Positions 9,113 through 17,501 of a stretch of DNA of 64,000 nt are shown piece after piece. This stretch comes from Bacillus sp. DTU_2020_1000418_1_SI_GHA_SEK_038. GTDB lineage: Bacteria > Bacillota > Bacilli > Bacillales > Cytobacillaceae. Positions within the stretch are counted from its first letter, which is position 1; each line of letters starts with the position of its first letter. The DNA lies in contig NZ_CP135435.1 of the NCBI RefSeq assembly GCF_032341175.1, forward strand, positions 1,736,001 to 1,800,000, read 5' to 3'. Both the position numbers and the translations under genes were made by a program. Under the pieces are notes generated by a model. The model was not told where the DNA came from. It did not search any database and saw nothing but the letters and a program-made list of their open reading frames with translations.

Positions 9113-10996
9113 GTGAGTACCATTGCACAAAAAAAAGGTTTTGGCGCGGTTCTTTGGGATTACTTAACTACTGTAGACCATAAGAAAATTGCACACCTTT
9201 ATCTTTTTGCTGGCGGATTCTTCTTTCTTCTTGGTGGAATAGAAGCTATGGTTATCCGAATCCAGTTAATAAAACCAAATAATGATTTTGTAAGTGCAGG
9301 TTTATTTAATGAAATGCTAACAATGCACGGAACAACGATGATATTTCTGGCCGCGATGCCATTGCTTTTAGGATTTATGAACGCCGTCATGCCCCTCCAA
9401 ATTGGAGCTCGTGACGTAGCATTCCCTTTCCTTAACTCTTTAGGGTTTTGGTTATTCTTCTTTGGTGGAGTGTTTCTGAACCTTTCATGGTTCTTAGGAG
9501 GAGCACCAGATGCTGGGTGGACTTCCTATGCATCTTTATCACTTGCATCCGAAGGCCATGGGATAGACTTCTATGTACTTGGATTACAAATTTCTGGTTT
9601 TGGTACACTTATGGGGGGAATTAACTTCCTTGTAACCATTATTAACATGCGTGCGCCGGGAATGACTTATATGCGTATGCCAATGTTTACATGGACGACT
9701 TTTGTTGCTTCATCGTTAATTCTATTTGCTTTTCCTCCATTAACAGTAAGTATCTTTTTACTAATGTTTGACCGTATGTTCGGTTCTAATTTCTTTGATG
9801 CTTCAATGGGCGGAAATACAATCATTTGGGAGCATTTCTTCTGGATCTTCGGACATCCAGAGGTGTATATCTTAATTTTGCCGGCTTTCGGTATTTTCTC
9901 AGAGATTTTTTCTGTATTCGCACGAAAGCGTCTTTTCGGTTATTCATCAATGGTATTTGCTACCGTTTTAATTGGTTTCTTAGGATTCATGGTATGGGCT
10001 CACCATATGTTTACAACAGGGTTAGGTCCAATTGCTAATGCGATCTTTGCAGTAGCTACAATGGCAATTGCGGTTCCGACAGGAATTAAAATTTTCAACT
10101 GGTTATTTACGCTTTGGGGCGGAAGCATTACATTTACAACACCGATGCTTTATGCCGTTGCATTTATTCCTTCCTTCCTAATGGGTGGAGTAACTGGGGT
10201 AATGCTCGGTGCAGCTGCAGCGGATTATCAGTACCATGATACTTACTTCGTTGTTGCTCATTTCCACTATGTAATTGTTGGTGGGGTTGTGTTTGCTTTA
10301 CTTGCAGGAACACATTTTTACTGGCCTAAAATGTTTGGAACTATGCTAAATGAATTCCTTGGAAAAATTACATTCGTACTATTCTTCATAGGATTCCATT
10401 TAACATTCTTTATCCAGCATTTCTTAGGATTATGGGGAATGCCACGACGCATTTTCACATTCCTACCGGGTCAAGGTCTTGAAACTGGAAACTTTGTAAG
10501 TACAATCGGGGCATTCTTTATGGCTATTGCTGTTGTTATCATGTTATTCAACATTGTTATGACTAGTGTGAAGAATGTAAAGGTTGGCAATGATCCTTGG
10601 GGTGACGGCCGTACACTTGAGTGGGCAATTTCGTCTCCGCCTCCATACTATAACTTTAAACAACTTCCGCTTGTTCGTGGTCTTGATGCATATTGGATCG
10701 AGAAGATGGAAGGCAAAAAAGGCATGGTGCCTGCTGAGCCGCTAGGTGATATTCATATGCCAAATAATTCATTTATTCCTTTCATGATTTCACTAGGCTT
10801 GTTCGTTGCAGCATTTGGTGCAATGTATCAGGCAGATGAAGGTAATACATGGGGTATTCCAGTATTAATTCTTGGCTTAGTGATTACTTTTGGTTCAATG
10901 CTTGTACGTTCATTAAAAGATGATCATGGATATCATATTCATAAAGAAGAGTTAATTGATGATATGGACGATAACAATAAGGGGGTTAAGGCATAA
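9113..10996 (+). CDS. ctaD: Cytochrome caa3 oxidase subunit I
   Basis: The catalytic heme-copper subunit reducing oxygen at the heme a3-CuB site. The 627 residues span at least 12 helices, with metal-ligand motifs visible in order: MHGTTMIF (low-spin heme histidine), HPEVY (CuB histidine and the cross-linked tyrosine), HHMF (two CuB histidines) and HFHYV (heme histidines). A TTG at 9092 opens the frame, but AAAGGGAGGT at 9097-9106 points to the GTG at 9113. It starts 26 bp after ctaC and its stop overlaps the ctaE start by one base, so the subunits are translationally coupled. Confidence 0.97.
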   Translation: MSTIAQKKGFGAVLWDYLTTVDHKKIAHLYLFAGGFFFLLGGIEAMVIRIQLIKPNNDFVSAGLFNEMLTMHGTTMIFLAAMPLLLGFMNAVMPLQIGARDVAFPFLNSLGFWLFFFGGVFLNLSWFLGGAPDAGWTSYASLSLASEGHGIDFYVLGLQISGFGTLMGGINFLVTIINMRAPGMTYMRMPMFTWTTFVASSLILFAFPPLTVSIFLLMFDRMFGSNFFDASMGGNTIIWEHFFWIFGHPEVYILILPAFGIFSEIFSVFARKRLFGYSSMVFATVLIGFLGFMVWAHHMFTTGLGPIANAIFAVATMAIAVPTGIKIFNWLFTLWGGSITFTTPMLYAVAFIPSFLMGGVTGVMLGAAAADYQYHDTYFVVAHFHYVIVGGVVFALLAGTHFYWPKMFGTMLNEFLGKITFVLFFIGFHLTFFIQHFLGLWGMPRRIFTFLPGQGLETGNFVSTIGAFFMAIAVVIMLFNIVMTSVKNVKVGNDPWGDGRTLEWAISSPPPYYNFKQLPLVRGLDAYWIEKMEGKKGMVPAEPLGDIHMPNNSFIPFMISLGLFVAAFGAMYQADEGNTWGIPVLILGLVITFGSMLVRSLKDDHGYHIHKEELIDDMDDNNKGVKA

Positions 10997-11625
10997 TGCA
11001 TGCAGAAGAGAAAATGACGGTTGAAAAATGGCCTGCTTCGCCTGAACTGCAAACCCTCGAGGGTAAAAATAAATTTTTAGGCTTTTGGTTATTCCTAGGT
11101 GGAGAGACTGTTCTCTTCGCCTCCCTCTTTGCAACATATCTTGCTTTAAAGGACTCAGTACCTAGCAGTGATATGAAATTAGCAAAAGACCTTTTTGAGA
11201 TTCCACTTGTTTTTGCGATGACAATGATTCTTTTAACTAGTTCATTAACAAGTGTGTATGCTATGTACCATATGAAAAACTTTAATTTTAAGAAAATGCA
11301 ACTATGGCTTGGTATTACAGTATTGCTTGGCTTGTCGTTCTTAGGATTAGAGATTTATGAATTTAATCATTATGTTCATGAATTTGATCATACATTTTCA
11401 AGCAGTGCGTTCGGGTCAGCATTCTATACATTAGTAGGGTTCCATGGAGCTCACGTTGCCTTCGGACTAGGTTGGATTATCTCATTAATGATCCGTAACA
11501 GTAAACGTGGATTAAGCCTATATAATGCACCGAAGTTTTATGTAGCTAGCTTATATTGGCACTTCATTGATGTTGTTTGGGTATTTATTTTTACAGTTGT
11601 ATATTTAATGGGAATGGTGGGATAA
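10996..11625 (+). CDS. ctaE: Cytochrome caa3 oxidase subunit III
   Basis: A 209-residue integral membrane subunit with about five helices, matching the short subunit III of Bacillus oxidases. It does not bind the redox centres but stabilises subunit I. Recognisable segments are FWLFLGGETVLFASLFATY near residue 30 and GFHGAHVAFG in the C-terminal half, both typical of this family. The ATG sits in TAATG overlapping the ctaD stop, with AAGGGGGT upstream. It is followed by ctaF after four bases. Confidence 0.95.
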   Translation: MHAEEKMTVEKWPASPELQTLEGKNKFLGFWLFLGGETVLFASLFATYLALKDSVPSSDMKLAKDLFEIPLVFAMTMILLTSSLTSVYAMYHMKNFNFKKMQLWLGITVLLGLSFLGLEIYEFNHYVHEFDHTFSSSAFGSAFYTLVGFHGAHVAFGLGWIISLMIRNSKRGLSLYNAPKFYVASLYWHFIDVVWVFIFTVVYLMGMVG

Positions 11626-11629
11626 ACTG

Positions 11630-11965
11630 ATGACAAATGAACAATTAAACTCAGGCAACCCTCGAGTAGACATTGAATATCGCCGCAGAAAAAGTGCTGA
11701 AGAAATGAAGCACCATATTATTTCATTCGCATTAATGATTTTCTTAACACTTGTTGCCTTCGTGGCAGTTGGGTATGAAGGATTTTCTGGATGGTTTATT
11801 ATACCTTTCATTTTAATCCTTGCATGTGTTCAAGTAATTTTTCAATTATATTACTTCATGCATATGAATAATGAAGGCCATGAAGCACCTAAGTTGTTTA
11901 TGTATTCTGGAATGCTCATTGCATTTGTTACAATTTTGTGCTATACGACTATTATTTGGTGGTAA
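11630..11965 (+). CDS. ctaF: Cytochrome caa3 oxidase subunit IV
   Basis: A small membrane subunit of 111 residues with a hydrophilic N-terminus of about 35 residues and three predicted helices. The pattern VIFQLYYFMHMN in the second helix is typical of the bacterial subunit IV / CyoD-like family. It ends the ctaCDEF operon: four bases separate it from ctaE, and a terminator follows at 11971. Confidence 0.92.
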   Translation: MTNEQLNSGNPRVDIEYRRRKSAEEMKHHIISFALMIFLTLVAFVAVGYEGFSGWFIIPFILILACVQVIFQLYYFMHMNNEGHEAPKLFMYSGMLIAFVTILCYTTIIWW

Positions 11966-11970
11966 TAAAT

Positions 11971-12006
11971 AGAAAGGAAATCGGCGTTAGCCGGTTTTCT
12001 TTTTAT
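11971..12006 (+). terminator. Terminator after ctaF
   Basis: AGAAAGGAAATCGGC pairs imperfectly with GCCGGTTTTCTTTT around a GTTA loop, ending in a T-rich tract. It closes ctaCDEF before ctaG. Confidence 0.8.
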
Positions 12007-12057
12007 GTTAACTAAATAGTTTTAATATTGGGATTTCAATCGAGGGGTGATTATGCA

Positions 12058-12960
12058 GTGGCTATTCAAATTTTTGGTTTTCGAGCATTATGGAGCCCAT
12101 ACTTTTTTATTTTTTTAGCACTTGTGCTAGCTAGTTATTTTCTTGTAACTATTAAATTTAGAAAGAAATTTTCTGATAGTGAACCGTTAAGGATAGGTCA
12201 AGCTATTCACTTTTCTATAGCAATTGTCCTTTTATATATCATAAAAGGCTCTCCAATAGATTTAATGGGACATCTCATGTTTTATGCACATATGATTCAG
12301 ATGGCAATTCTTTGCCTAGTTATCCCACAATTTATTATTTTAGGAGTGCCTGCCTGGATTTGGCGTTATCTTTTTAAAAGATCAGCATTAAAGAATGTTT
12401 TTACATTTATGACAAAGCCAGTTGTAGCCCTATTATTATTTAATGGGATATTCTCCATCTATCATATTCCTCTAGTGTTTGATTTAGTTAAAACAAGTTT
12501 TTGGCTGCATGCGGCCTATACGAGCCTATTGTTTGTAATGGCTATTATTTTTTGGTGGCCAATTGATAATAAACTTGAAGATCATCAATCTTTAAGCGGC
12601 CTTAAGAAGGTTGGATATATATTTGCTGGCAGTGCGTTATTATTGCCTGCATGCGCTTTGATTATATTTGCAGAGACTCCTTTATACTCTTCTTTTTCCG
12701 ATCCAGATGCTTGGGCGAAATCATTAGAACTTTGTGTTCCCGCATCCACACTTGCTGGCTTAACTTTAAGTGGACCTGAAATGTTCAGTTCTTTAACACT
12801 TCTAAACGATCAGCAGCTTGGCGGGATTATTATGAAAATTATTCAAGAAGTCGTTTACGGTGTAGCACTAGCGCAAATTTTCTTTAGCTGGTATCGTAAA
12901 GAGCAGGAAGAAACCGAAATTGAAAAGCAGCATACTCTTAATCCTCACATAATTGAATGA
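12058..12960 (+). CDS. ctaG: CtaG, cytochrome caa3 oxidase assembly factor
   Basis: A 300-residue membrane protein (about seven helices) of the caa3_CtaG family, needed in B. subtilis for active caa3 oxidase, probably at copper insertion. It is unrelated to the Cox11 proteins also called CtaG. The sequence retains the conserved LMGHLMFYAHMIQM region, which supplies histidines and methionines. The frame opens at a TTG at 12028, but GAGGGGTGA at 12042-12050 places the start at the GTG at 12058, giving MAIQIFGFRALWSPYF, which aligns with known CtaG N-termini. It follows ctaF and has its own terminator. Confidence 0.9.
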   Translation: MAIQIFGFRALWSPYFFIFLALVLASYFLVTIKFRKKFSDSEPLRIGQAIHFSIAIVLLYIIKGSPIDLMGHLMFYAHMIQMAILCLVIPQFIILGVPAWIWRYLFKRSALKNVFTFMTKPVVALLLFNGIFSIYHIPLVFDLVKTSFWLHAAYTSLLFVMAIIFWWPIDNKLEDHQSLSGLKKVGYIFAGSALLLPACALIIFAETPLYSSFSDPDAWAKSLELCVPASTLAGLTLSGPEMFSSLTLLNDQQLGGIIMKIIQEVVYGVALAQIFFSWYRKEQEETEIEKQHTLNPHIIE

Positions 12961-12966
12961 TTCAAG

Positions 12967-12993
12967 CCTCATCTACTTGGATGAGGTTTTTTG
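12967..12993 (+). terminator. Terminator after ctaG
   Basis: CCTCATC / GATGAGG stem with a 6-nt loop, followed directly by six T. Confidence 0.88.
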
Positions 12994-13185
12994 AAATTTC
13001 TATGTAATAAATCACGCTTTTCTGTTTAATATTTGAACAAATTAGGAACTTTTGTGAAAAGGGGTTTATGTTTGTTGATTATGGAGCTGAACTTTAATAG
13101 AATTAACGTTGTGAACCATTCTTATTTCTAAAGGCATTTTTTAATGGCCGTGGATGAGAATAGAGAGAATAGAGAGGGAGTTACT

Positions 13186-13653
13186 ATGAATTATTCGCTG
13201 CCGATTTTACCAACAATAAGTACGACTTTTATTGTTTTGAGTGCCATTGCAGTTGCAATTGGATGGGCACAGATTCGTCAAAGAAAAATAGAAACCCATA
13301 AAAAAACAATGATGTTAGCCGCAGTATTTGCAATAATATTTTTTATTATTTATGCTAGCAGAACTATATTTATCGGAAATACTGCATTTGGTGGACCTGA
13401 CGAAATAAAGATATACTATACTATATTCCTAATCTTCCACATAACTCTAGCGACTGTAGGAGCTGTTTTAGGTATTGTTACTCTTATTACTGGTTACAAA
13501 AATCAGTTGAGTAAACATAGAAGGCTTGGACCGATTACTAGTATCGTATGGTTTGTTACTGCCATTACTGGTGTTGCTGTGTACTTGTTATTATATGTTT
13601 TTTATCATGGAGGGGAAACAACCTCAGTTATTAAAGCCATTTTAGGTTTTTGA
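13186..13653 (+). CDS. DUF420 membrane protein (CtaM/YozB type), oxidase maturation
   Basis: A 155-residue protein with four to five hydrophobic helices, matching the DUF420 family. Staphylococcus aureus CtaM, of this family, is required for heme A-containing oxidase activity; B. subtilis YozB is the homologue. Conserved histidines occur in FHITLA, SKHRRLG and FYHGGE. The frame is open from 13144 but AGAGGGAG before the ATG at 13186 fixes the start. Position directly after ctaG supports an oxidase-assembly role here, which is an inference from context and family. Confidence 0.8.
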   Translation: MNYSLPILPTISTTFIVLSAIAVAIGWAQIRQRKIETHKKTMMLAAVFAIIFFIIYASRTIFIGNTAFGGPDEIKIYYTIFLIFHITLATVGAVLGIVTLITGYKNQLSKHRRLGPITSIVWFVTAITGVAVYLLLYVFYHGGETTSVIKAILGF

Positions 13654-13675
13654 TAGCAGTTTTTGTAGAAAATTA

Positions 13676-13708
13676 AAAGAGGACGCATGGTTGCCATGCG
13701 TCCTTTTG
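13676..13708. terminator. Bidirectional terminator between DUF420 gene and ylbA
   Basis: Perfect 11-bp stem AGGACGCATGG / CCATGCGTCCT with a TTG loop, T-run on the plus side and A-rich DNA before it. It lies between convergent genes. Confidence 0.93.
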
Positions 13709-13710
13709 TA

Positions 13711-14070
13711 TTATTTTGCAAACTTTTCAATTTCTGAATTAAGGTCATTTAGAATTTTTTCACATTGACTAACTAGTGACTTAGGGAAAACCTCATCTTC
13801 ACCATATTCAACACCATGAGGATAATAATATTTTCCAAGCACTGGTGTCTTTAATTGAATGACTGCTTTAAAAGTGTCGACATCCCCTTCAATTGATTGA
13901 CCAAATACACGTAAATAGAAGGTTCCTTCTTTTAGATCAAATCTGCGATCATATGTAACTCTTTCATAGTCCCATTGCCCCTCACGGACAAGACCTTTAG
14001 AAAGCATGACTTCATCTAAGCGAACGAGGTCCGCTTTCTTGTTTTCAATCCCCGTATTTTCAAACTTCAT
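13711..14070 (-). CDS. ylbA: YugN-like family protein YlbA
   Basis: A 119-residue soluble protein of the YugN-like family, function unknown. It matches in size and position B. subtilis YlbA, which also follows ctaG. Conserved features visible are GQWDYERVTYDRRFD near residue 36 and YYYPHGVEYGEDEVFP near 80. A GGAGG-type ribosome site lies about eight bases before the ATG at 14070. It is convergent with the DUF420 gene and divergent from the LysM-CAP gene. Confidence 0.8.
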   Translation of the reverse strand: MKFENTGIENKKADLVRLDEVMLSKGLVREGQWDYERVTYDRRFDLKEGTFYLRVFGQSIEGDVDTFKAVIQLKTPVLGKYYYPHGVEYGEDEVFPKSLVSQCEKILNDLNSEIEKFAK

Positions 14071-14306
14071 ATGTGTCCCTCCTAAAACAATCCATGTCTA
14101 GCTGACAGCAGCTAATATCAAGTTAAATTAAACAACAATTACTATCCAAATCTTATAATAGTAGAAATAGCCAGAAGATGCAATGTATACATGAAGAAAA
14201 CGATTGAAATTCATCTTTTATTCATTATTTACATTCACAATTAATATCAGGAAATTATTTCTGCTGTTTTGGAGAACATAATGATTGAAAGAAAAGGGGG
14301 TTATGA

Positions 14307-14957
14307 ATGAAGCGGATAATTAAATATTTCATTTGTCTATGTCTATGGCTTTATATTTCTCCTGCAACTAAGGCAGATGCAGAATCTCAATATGTAGTAA
14401 ATAGTGGTGATACTCTATGGAAAATTGCTTTATATAATGGAGTTGAGCTGATAACAATTATTCAAAGCAATCCGCAAGTCTCAAATCCGCATTTAATTTT
14501 TCCAGGGCAAAAAATCACGATTCCGGCTCGAAAGAAAGTAGAGAAGGGGATTATATTATCTGCTTCCGAAAAAAGTCTTTTGGAACTCACAAACATGAAG
14601 CGAGCAAATGCAGGACTGAAGCCATTAATCGTAGATTATTCCTTAACAAAAGCAGCAAGGAAAAAAGCTTTGGATATGATGGAAAATGAATATGTGTCGC
14701 ATATTTCACCAAGATATGGAGATTCTACAACTATGCTAAAGTCCTTTCAAATTCCATTTGAAAAAGCCAGAGAGAGTATTGGAGCAGGATTTAGTTCACC
14801 CGAGAAGATTTTCACACTATGGATGAATTCAGCCGTTAACCAGTCAAATTTATTAGATAAACTGTCTACCCATATAGGTGTTGGTCATGCAGAAGGTGGT
14901 CTACATGGCCATTATTGGACAGTACTCATTATTCAAAGAGATGAAGGAGGAAGTTAA
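14307..14957 (+). CDS. Secreted LysM-CAP domain protein
   Basis: A 216-residue exported protein. A signal peptide (about 1-24) is followed by one LysM peptidoglycan-binding domain (28-73, YVVNSGDTLWKIA to FPGQKITIPA), then a CAP/SCP domain (about 90-210) with the usual ARKKALDMM helix, VSHISP and GVGHAEG motifs. The same architecture occurs in Bacillus spore-coat or germination-related proteins such as YkwD-like and SafA-like families, but the CAP domain's activity is not known. AAAAGGGGG precedes the ATG. Its stop codon directly abuts the ylbB start, so the two are probably co-transcribed. I know of no equivalent at this spot in B. subtilis, where ylbB follows ylbA. Confidence 0.85.
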   Translation: MKRIIKYFICLCLWLYISPATKADAESQYVVNSGDTLWKIALYNGVELITIIQSNPQVSNPHLIFPGQKITIPARKKVEKGIILSASEKSLLELTNMKRANAGLKPLIVDYSLTKAARKKALDMMENEYVSHISPRYGDSTTMLKSFQIPFEKARESIGAGFSSPEKIFTLWMNSAVNQSNLLDKLSTHIGVGHAEGGLHGHYWTVLIIQRDEGGS

Positions 14958-15389
14958 ATGGAGAAGATCCGTGATATTATGACTGACAATGTTGACAGTT
15001 GTTCATTGTTAGACAATGTGTTTGAAGTAGCTGTAAAAATGAAGGAATTAAATGTCGGTGCGATTCCTATAGTTGACAATGATAAACTCGTTGGGATGAT
15101 CACTGACCGGGATATCGTATTACGATGTGTAGCTGAGAAAAATCCGCCTTCATCAAAGGTTGAAAAAATCATGAGTACGGATATAGTAACTGTTACAAAA
15201 GATATGGATGTGCAAGAGGCAGCTAGTTTAATGGCAAAGCACCAAATTAGACGATTACCAGTAGTAGAAGGAGACAAATTAATTGGAATTGTTTCCTTAG
15301 GTGATTTTGCTGTACATCATTTAACAGATCAAAGAGCCGGGAAAGCCCTAACGGAAATTTCTGAAACGAACAATGAAATTCAGCACTAA
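14958..15389 (+). CDS. ylbB: CBS-domain-pair protein YlbB
   Basis: A 143-residue protein made almost entirely of two CBS domains (about 7-60 and 72-125), which usually bind adenosine nucleotides and sense energy state. Typical repeats VGAIPIVDNDKLVGMITDRDI and RRLPVVEGDKLIGIVSLGD are visible. No catalytic domain is present, so a regulatory role is inferred, partner unknown. The ATG begins immediately after the LysM-CAP stop, with GGAGGAAGT just upstream. Followed by a terminator and then the group II intron. Confidence 0.87.
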   Translation: MEKIRDIMTDNVDSCSLLDNVFEVAVKMKELNVGAIPIVDNDKLVGMITDRDIVLRCVAEKNPPSSKVEKIMSTDIVTVTKDMDVQEAASLMAKHQIRRLPVVEGDKLIGIVSLGDFAVHHLTDQRAGKALTEISETNNEIQH

Positions 15390-15394
15390 AGTTT

Positions 15395-15423
15395 GGAACA
15401 CCTTAATTGGGTGTTCCTTTTTT
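15395..15423 (+). terminator. Terminator after ylbB, adjacent to the intron
   Basis: GGAACACC (15395-15402) pairs with GGTGTTCC (15410-15417), followed by six T. The group II intron begins three bases after the T-run, so this hairpin is the likely insertion target. Confidence 0.92.
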
Positions 15424-15855
15424 ATGTGCGCCCGGCATGGGCTATAACTTGGTGGTGAAAGTCCACTACAGGCTTGGCAGTAGGAACTGTTAGCTAATGG
15501 CAAGGGTGTCCACCGTGAGGTGGAATCTGAAGGAAGCCGGAGGCAAAATCCCGAACTGACGGACAGAAACTATATATAAGGCTGAATTAGGACGGACGAG
15601 TTTGCATAACAAAACAAAGTCCAATACTGCACGAATCCTATACAGTAAATATAGCAGTTACATGGGAGGAAGGTTATAGCTCTTACCCGGGGAGGTCTTA
15701 CAAGGGTTCTCGACAAGAGAGATGGAATATCTCACAGGAACAAGTCTGTTAGTGATGATAGACTGAATTGTAAGAAGTCAGCAGAAGCCATAGTAGTTCC
15801 ATCGGAATGAAGGGCTGAACAATAACAATCTTGGGAAAATACGGAGGTAAAGGCA

Positions 15856-17241
15856 GTGCATAGACCACAGAATACATCGAAAGATGGCTATTCGCAAATG
15901 GATAGGTTGGAAACTGAAGAGTATGCGAAAGCGTGTAGTTCTGTCTATACAGAAGTAGGACGCCAAGATGGTATCGATTTAATTGACAAGATAATTGATG
16001 ACGAAAATCTACTTAGGGCTTGTGAAAAGGTTAAAGCAAATAAAGGTGCACCCGGAATTGATGGAATGAAAGTAGATGAACTTTTTGGTCATGTGCAAAA
16101 ATACCACAAATATCTTAAAAGAAAATTGAAGGATGGCACTTATAACCCTTTACCTGTTAAACGAGTTGAAATACCCAAACCGGATGGGTCTAAACGTAAG
16201 TTAGGCATTCCATGTGTAAGGGACCGTATGGTCCAACAAGCAATCTATCAAGTAATCGGTGGGATAATAGACCCTTATTTCTCGGAAATGAGTTATGGAT
16301 TCAGACCTAACAGAAATCAACATCAAGCTATTGAACAATCCATCAAATACTACGAACAAGGATATAAAGTGGTTGTAGATTGTGACTTAAAGAGTTACTT
16401 CGACACAATAAATCACCAAAAGCTGATGGAATATCTAAAGATATTTATACAAGACAATATAGTCCTAAAGTTAATCTGGAAATTTCTTAAGAGTGGAATC
16501 CTTGAAAATGGACTAACGAAATCAACGGACTCTGGTGCTCCTCAAGGTGGCGTTCTTTCGCCAATACTGAGTAATATCTACTTAAATCAACTAGATAAGG
16601 AATTAGAGGGACGTGGACACAAATTCGTGCGCTTTGCGGATGACTTCTGCATCTATGTTAAAAGCAAACGAGCCGGACAACGTGTAATGGAAAGTATCAC
16701 CAACTTCCTTGAAAAGGATTTAAAACTGACAGTTAACAGCACTAAGAGTCAAATAGGAAGTCCAACAAAATTGAAATTTCTAGGTTTCTGTATACACACT
16801 ACCTCTAAAGGTGTTAGTTGCAGACCGCACCAAGTAGCTAAGAAGAGGTTTAAAACTAAACTAAAGAATCTAACAAAACGGAATCGCCCAGGTAAATTTG
16901 AGGAAATAGCCAAGGAAATTAACCAAGCGACAGTTGGTTGGATAAATTACTATGGAATCAGCTTGATGAAAAGGTTTATCGAAGACGTTACAAAATGGTT
17001 GAATCATCGATTAAGACAGATTATATGGAAAAGATGGAAGAGGGTTAAAACACGGTATCAGCAACTAAGGAGATTAGGAATCAAACATGATGAGGCTTGT
17101 AAAGTAGCCAATACCCGAAAGGGTTATTGGAGGATTTCAGGCTGCGGAACGCTTCATAATGCAATTAAAATAAAGACGCTCATTAAATGGGGTCTAAAAG
17201 ACCTTAACCACTTATATGAACGTCGATACTCAAGTTATTGA
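15856..17241 (+). CDS. ltrA: Group II intron reverse transcriptase/maturase
   Basis: The 461-residue intron-encoded protein copies the spliced intron into DNA and assists splicing. Reverse-transcriptase motifs are in order: IPKPDGSKRKLGIP (107-119), DCDLKSYFDTI (175-185), APQGGVLSP (228-236) and the catalytic FADD (260-263), here Phe instead of the common Tyr. The group II maturase X domain follows (about 350-400, with WINYYG). There is no HNH endonuclease at the C-terminus. A GTG at 15856 is preceded by GGAGGT at 15843-15848. The frame is intact, so the element may be active. Confidence 0.93.
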   Translation: MHRPQNTSKDGYSQMDRLETEEYAKACSSVYTEVGRQDGIDLIDKIIDDENLLRACEKVKANKGAPGIDGMKVDELFGHVQKYHKYLKRKLKDGTYNPLPVKRVEIPKPDGSKRKLGIPCVRDRMVQQAIYQVIGGIIDPYFSEMSYGFRPNRNQHQAIEQSIKYYEQGYKVVVDCDLKSYFDTINHQKLMEYLKIFIQDNIVLKLIWKFLKSGILENGLTKSTDSGAPQGGVLSPILSNIYLNQLDKELEGRGHKFVRFADDFCIYVKSKRAGQRVMESITNFLEKDLKLTVNSTKSQIGSPTKLKFLGFCIHTTSKGVSCRPHQVAKKRFKTKLKNLTKRNRPGKFEEIAKEINQATVGWINYYGISLMKRFIEDVTKWLNHRLRQIIWKRWKRVKTRYQQLRRLGIKHDEACKVANTRKGYWRISGCGTLHNAIKIKTLIKWGLKDLNHLYERRYSSY

Positions 17242-17300
17242 ACCGCCGTATACGGGACCGTACGTACGGTGGTGTGAGAGGTCGGGAGTTAATTACTCCC
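17241..17300 (+). ncRNA. Group II intron domains V and VI
   Basis: Domain V folds as CCGCCGTA (17243-17250) with TACGGTGG (17265-17272), a CG bulge (17263-17264), and TACG/CGTA capped by GGAC. Domain VI is the GGGAGT-TAATT-ACTCCC hairpin at 17284-17300. Domain V starts within the maturase stop codon region. Confidence 0.85.
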
Positions 17301-17501
17301 TCCTACTCGATTACAATAATTAGGATTTAAATAGTGGGAAAAGTAAAGTAATGTAGTTATAAGGACATAGAATCCCTATTCATTATAGGTGAAATTTATT
17401 AGAATTTTCTGCCCCTTCTATTAAAAAGAATGTAAATGATGTTATACTAATCATTAAGAGTTATCATATATATAATATTAATAAAGAAAGGAGGCAAGCC
17501 T

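Larger units (their letters stand above)
15426..17311 (+). mobile_element. Group II intron, probably subgroup IIC, complete
   Basis: The 5' end GTGCG (15426) matches the group II consensus. About 430 nt of ribozyme domains I-IV precede the encoded maturase (15856-17241). Domain V follows at 17241-17274: an 8-bp stem, two-nucleotide CG bulge, a 4-bp stem and a GGAC loop, with a CGC catalytic triad. Domain VI has a GGGAGT/ACTCCC stem (17284-17300) and the sequence CCTACTCGAT near the 3' end; the exact last base (17310-17312) is uncertain. The maturase lacks an endonuclease domain, and insertion is just past a terminator hairpin. Both fit subgroup IIC. Confidence 0.9.
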
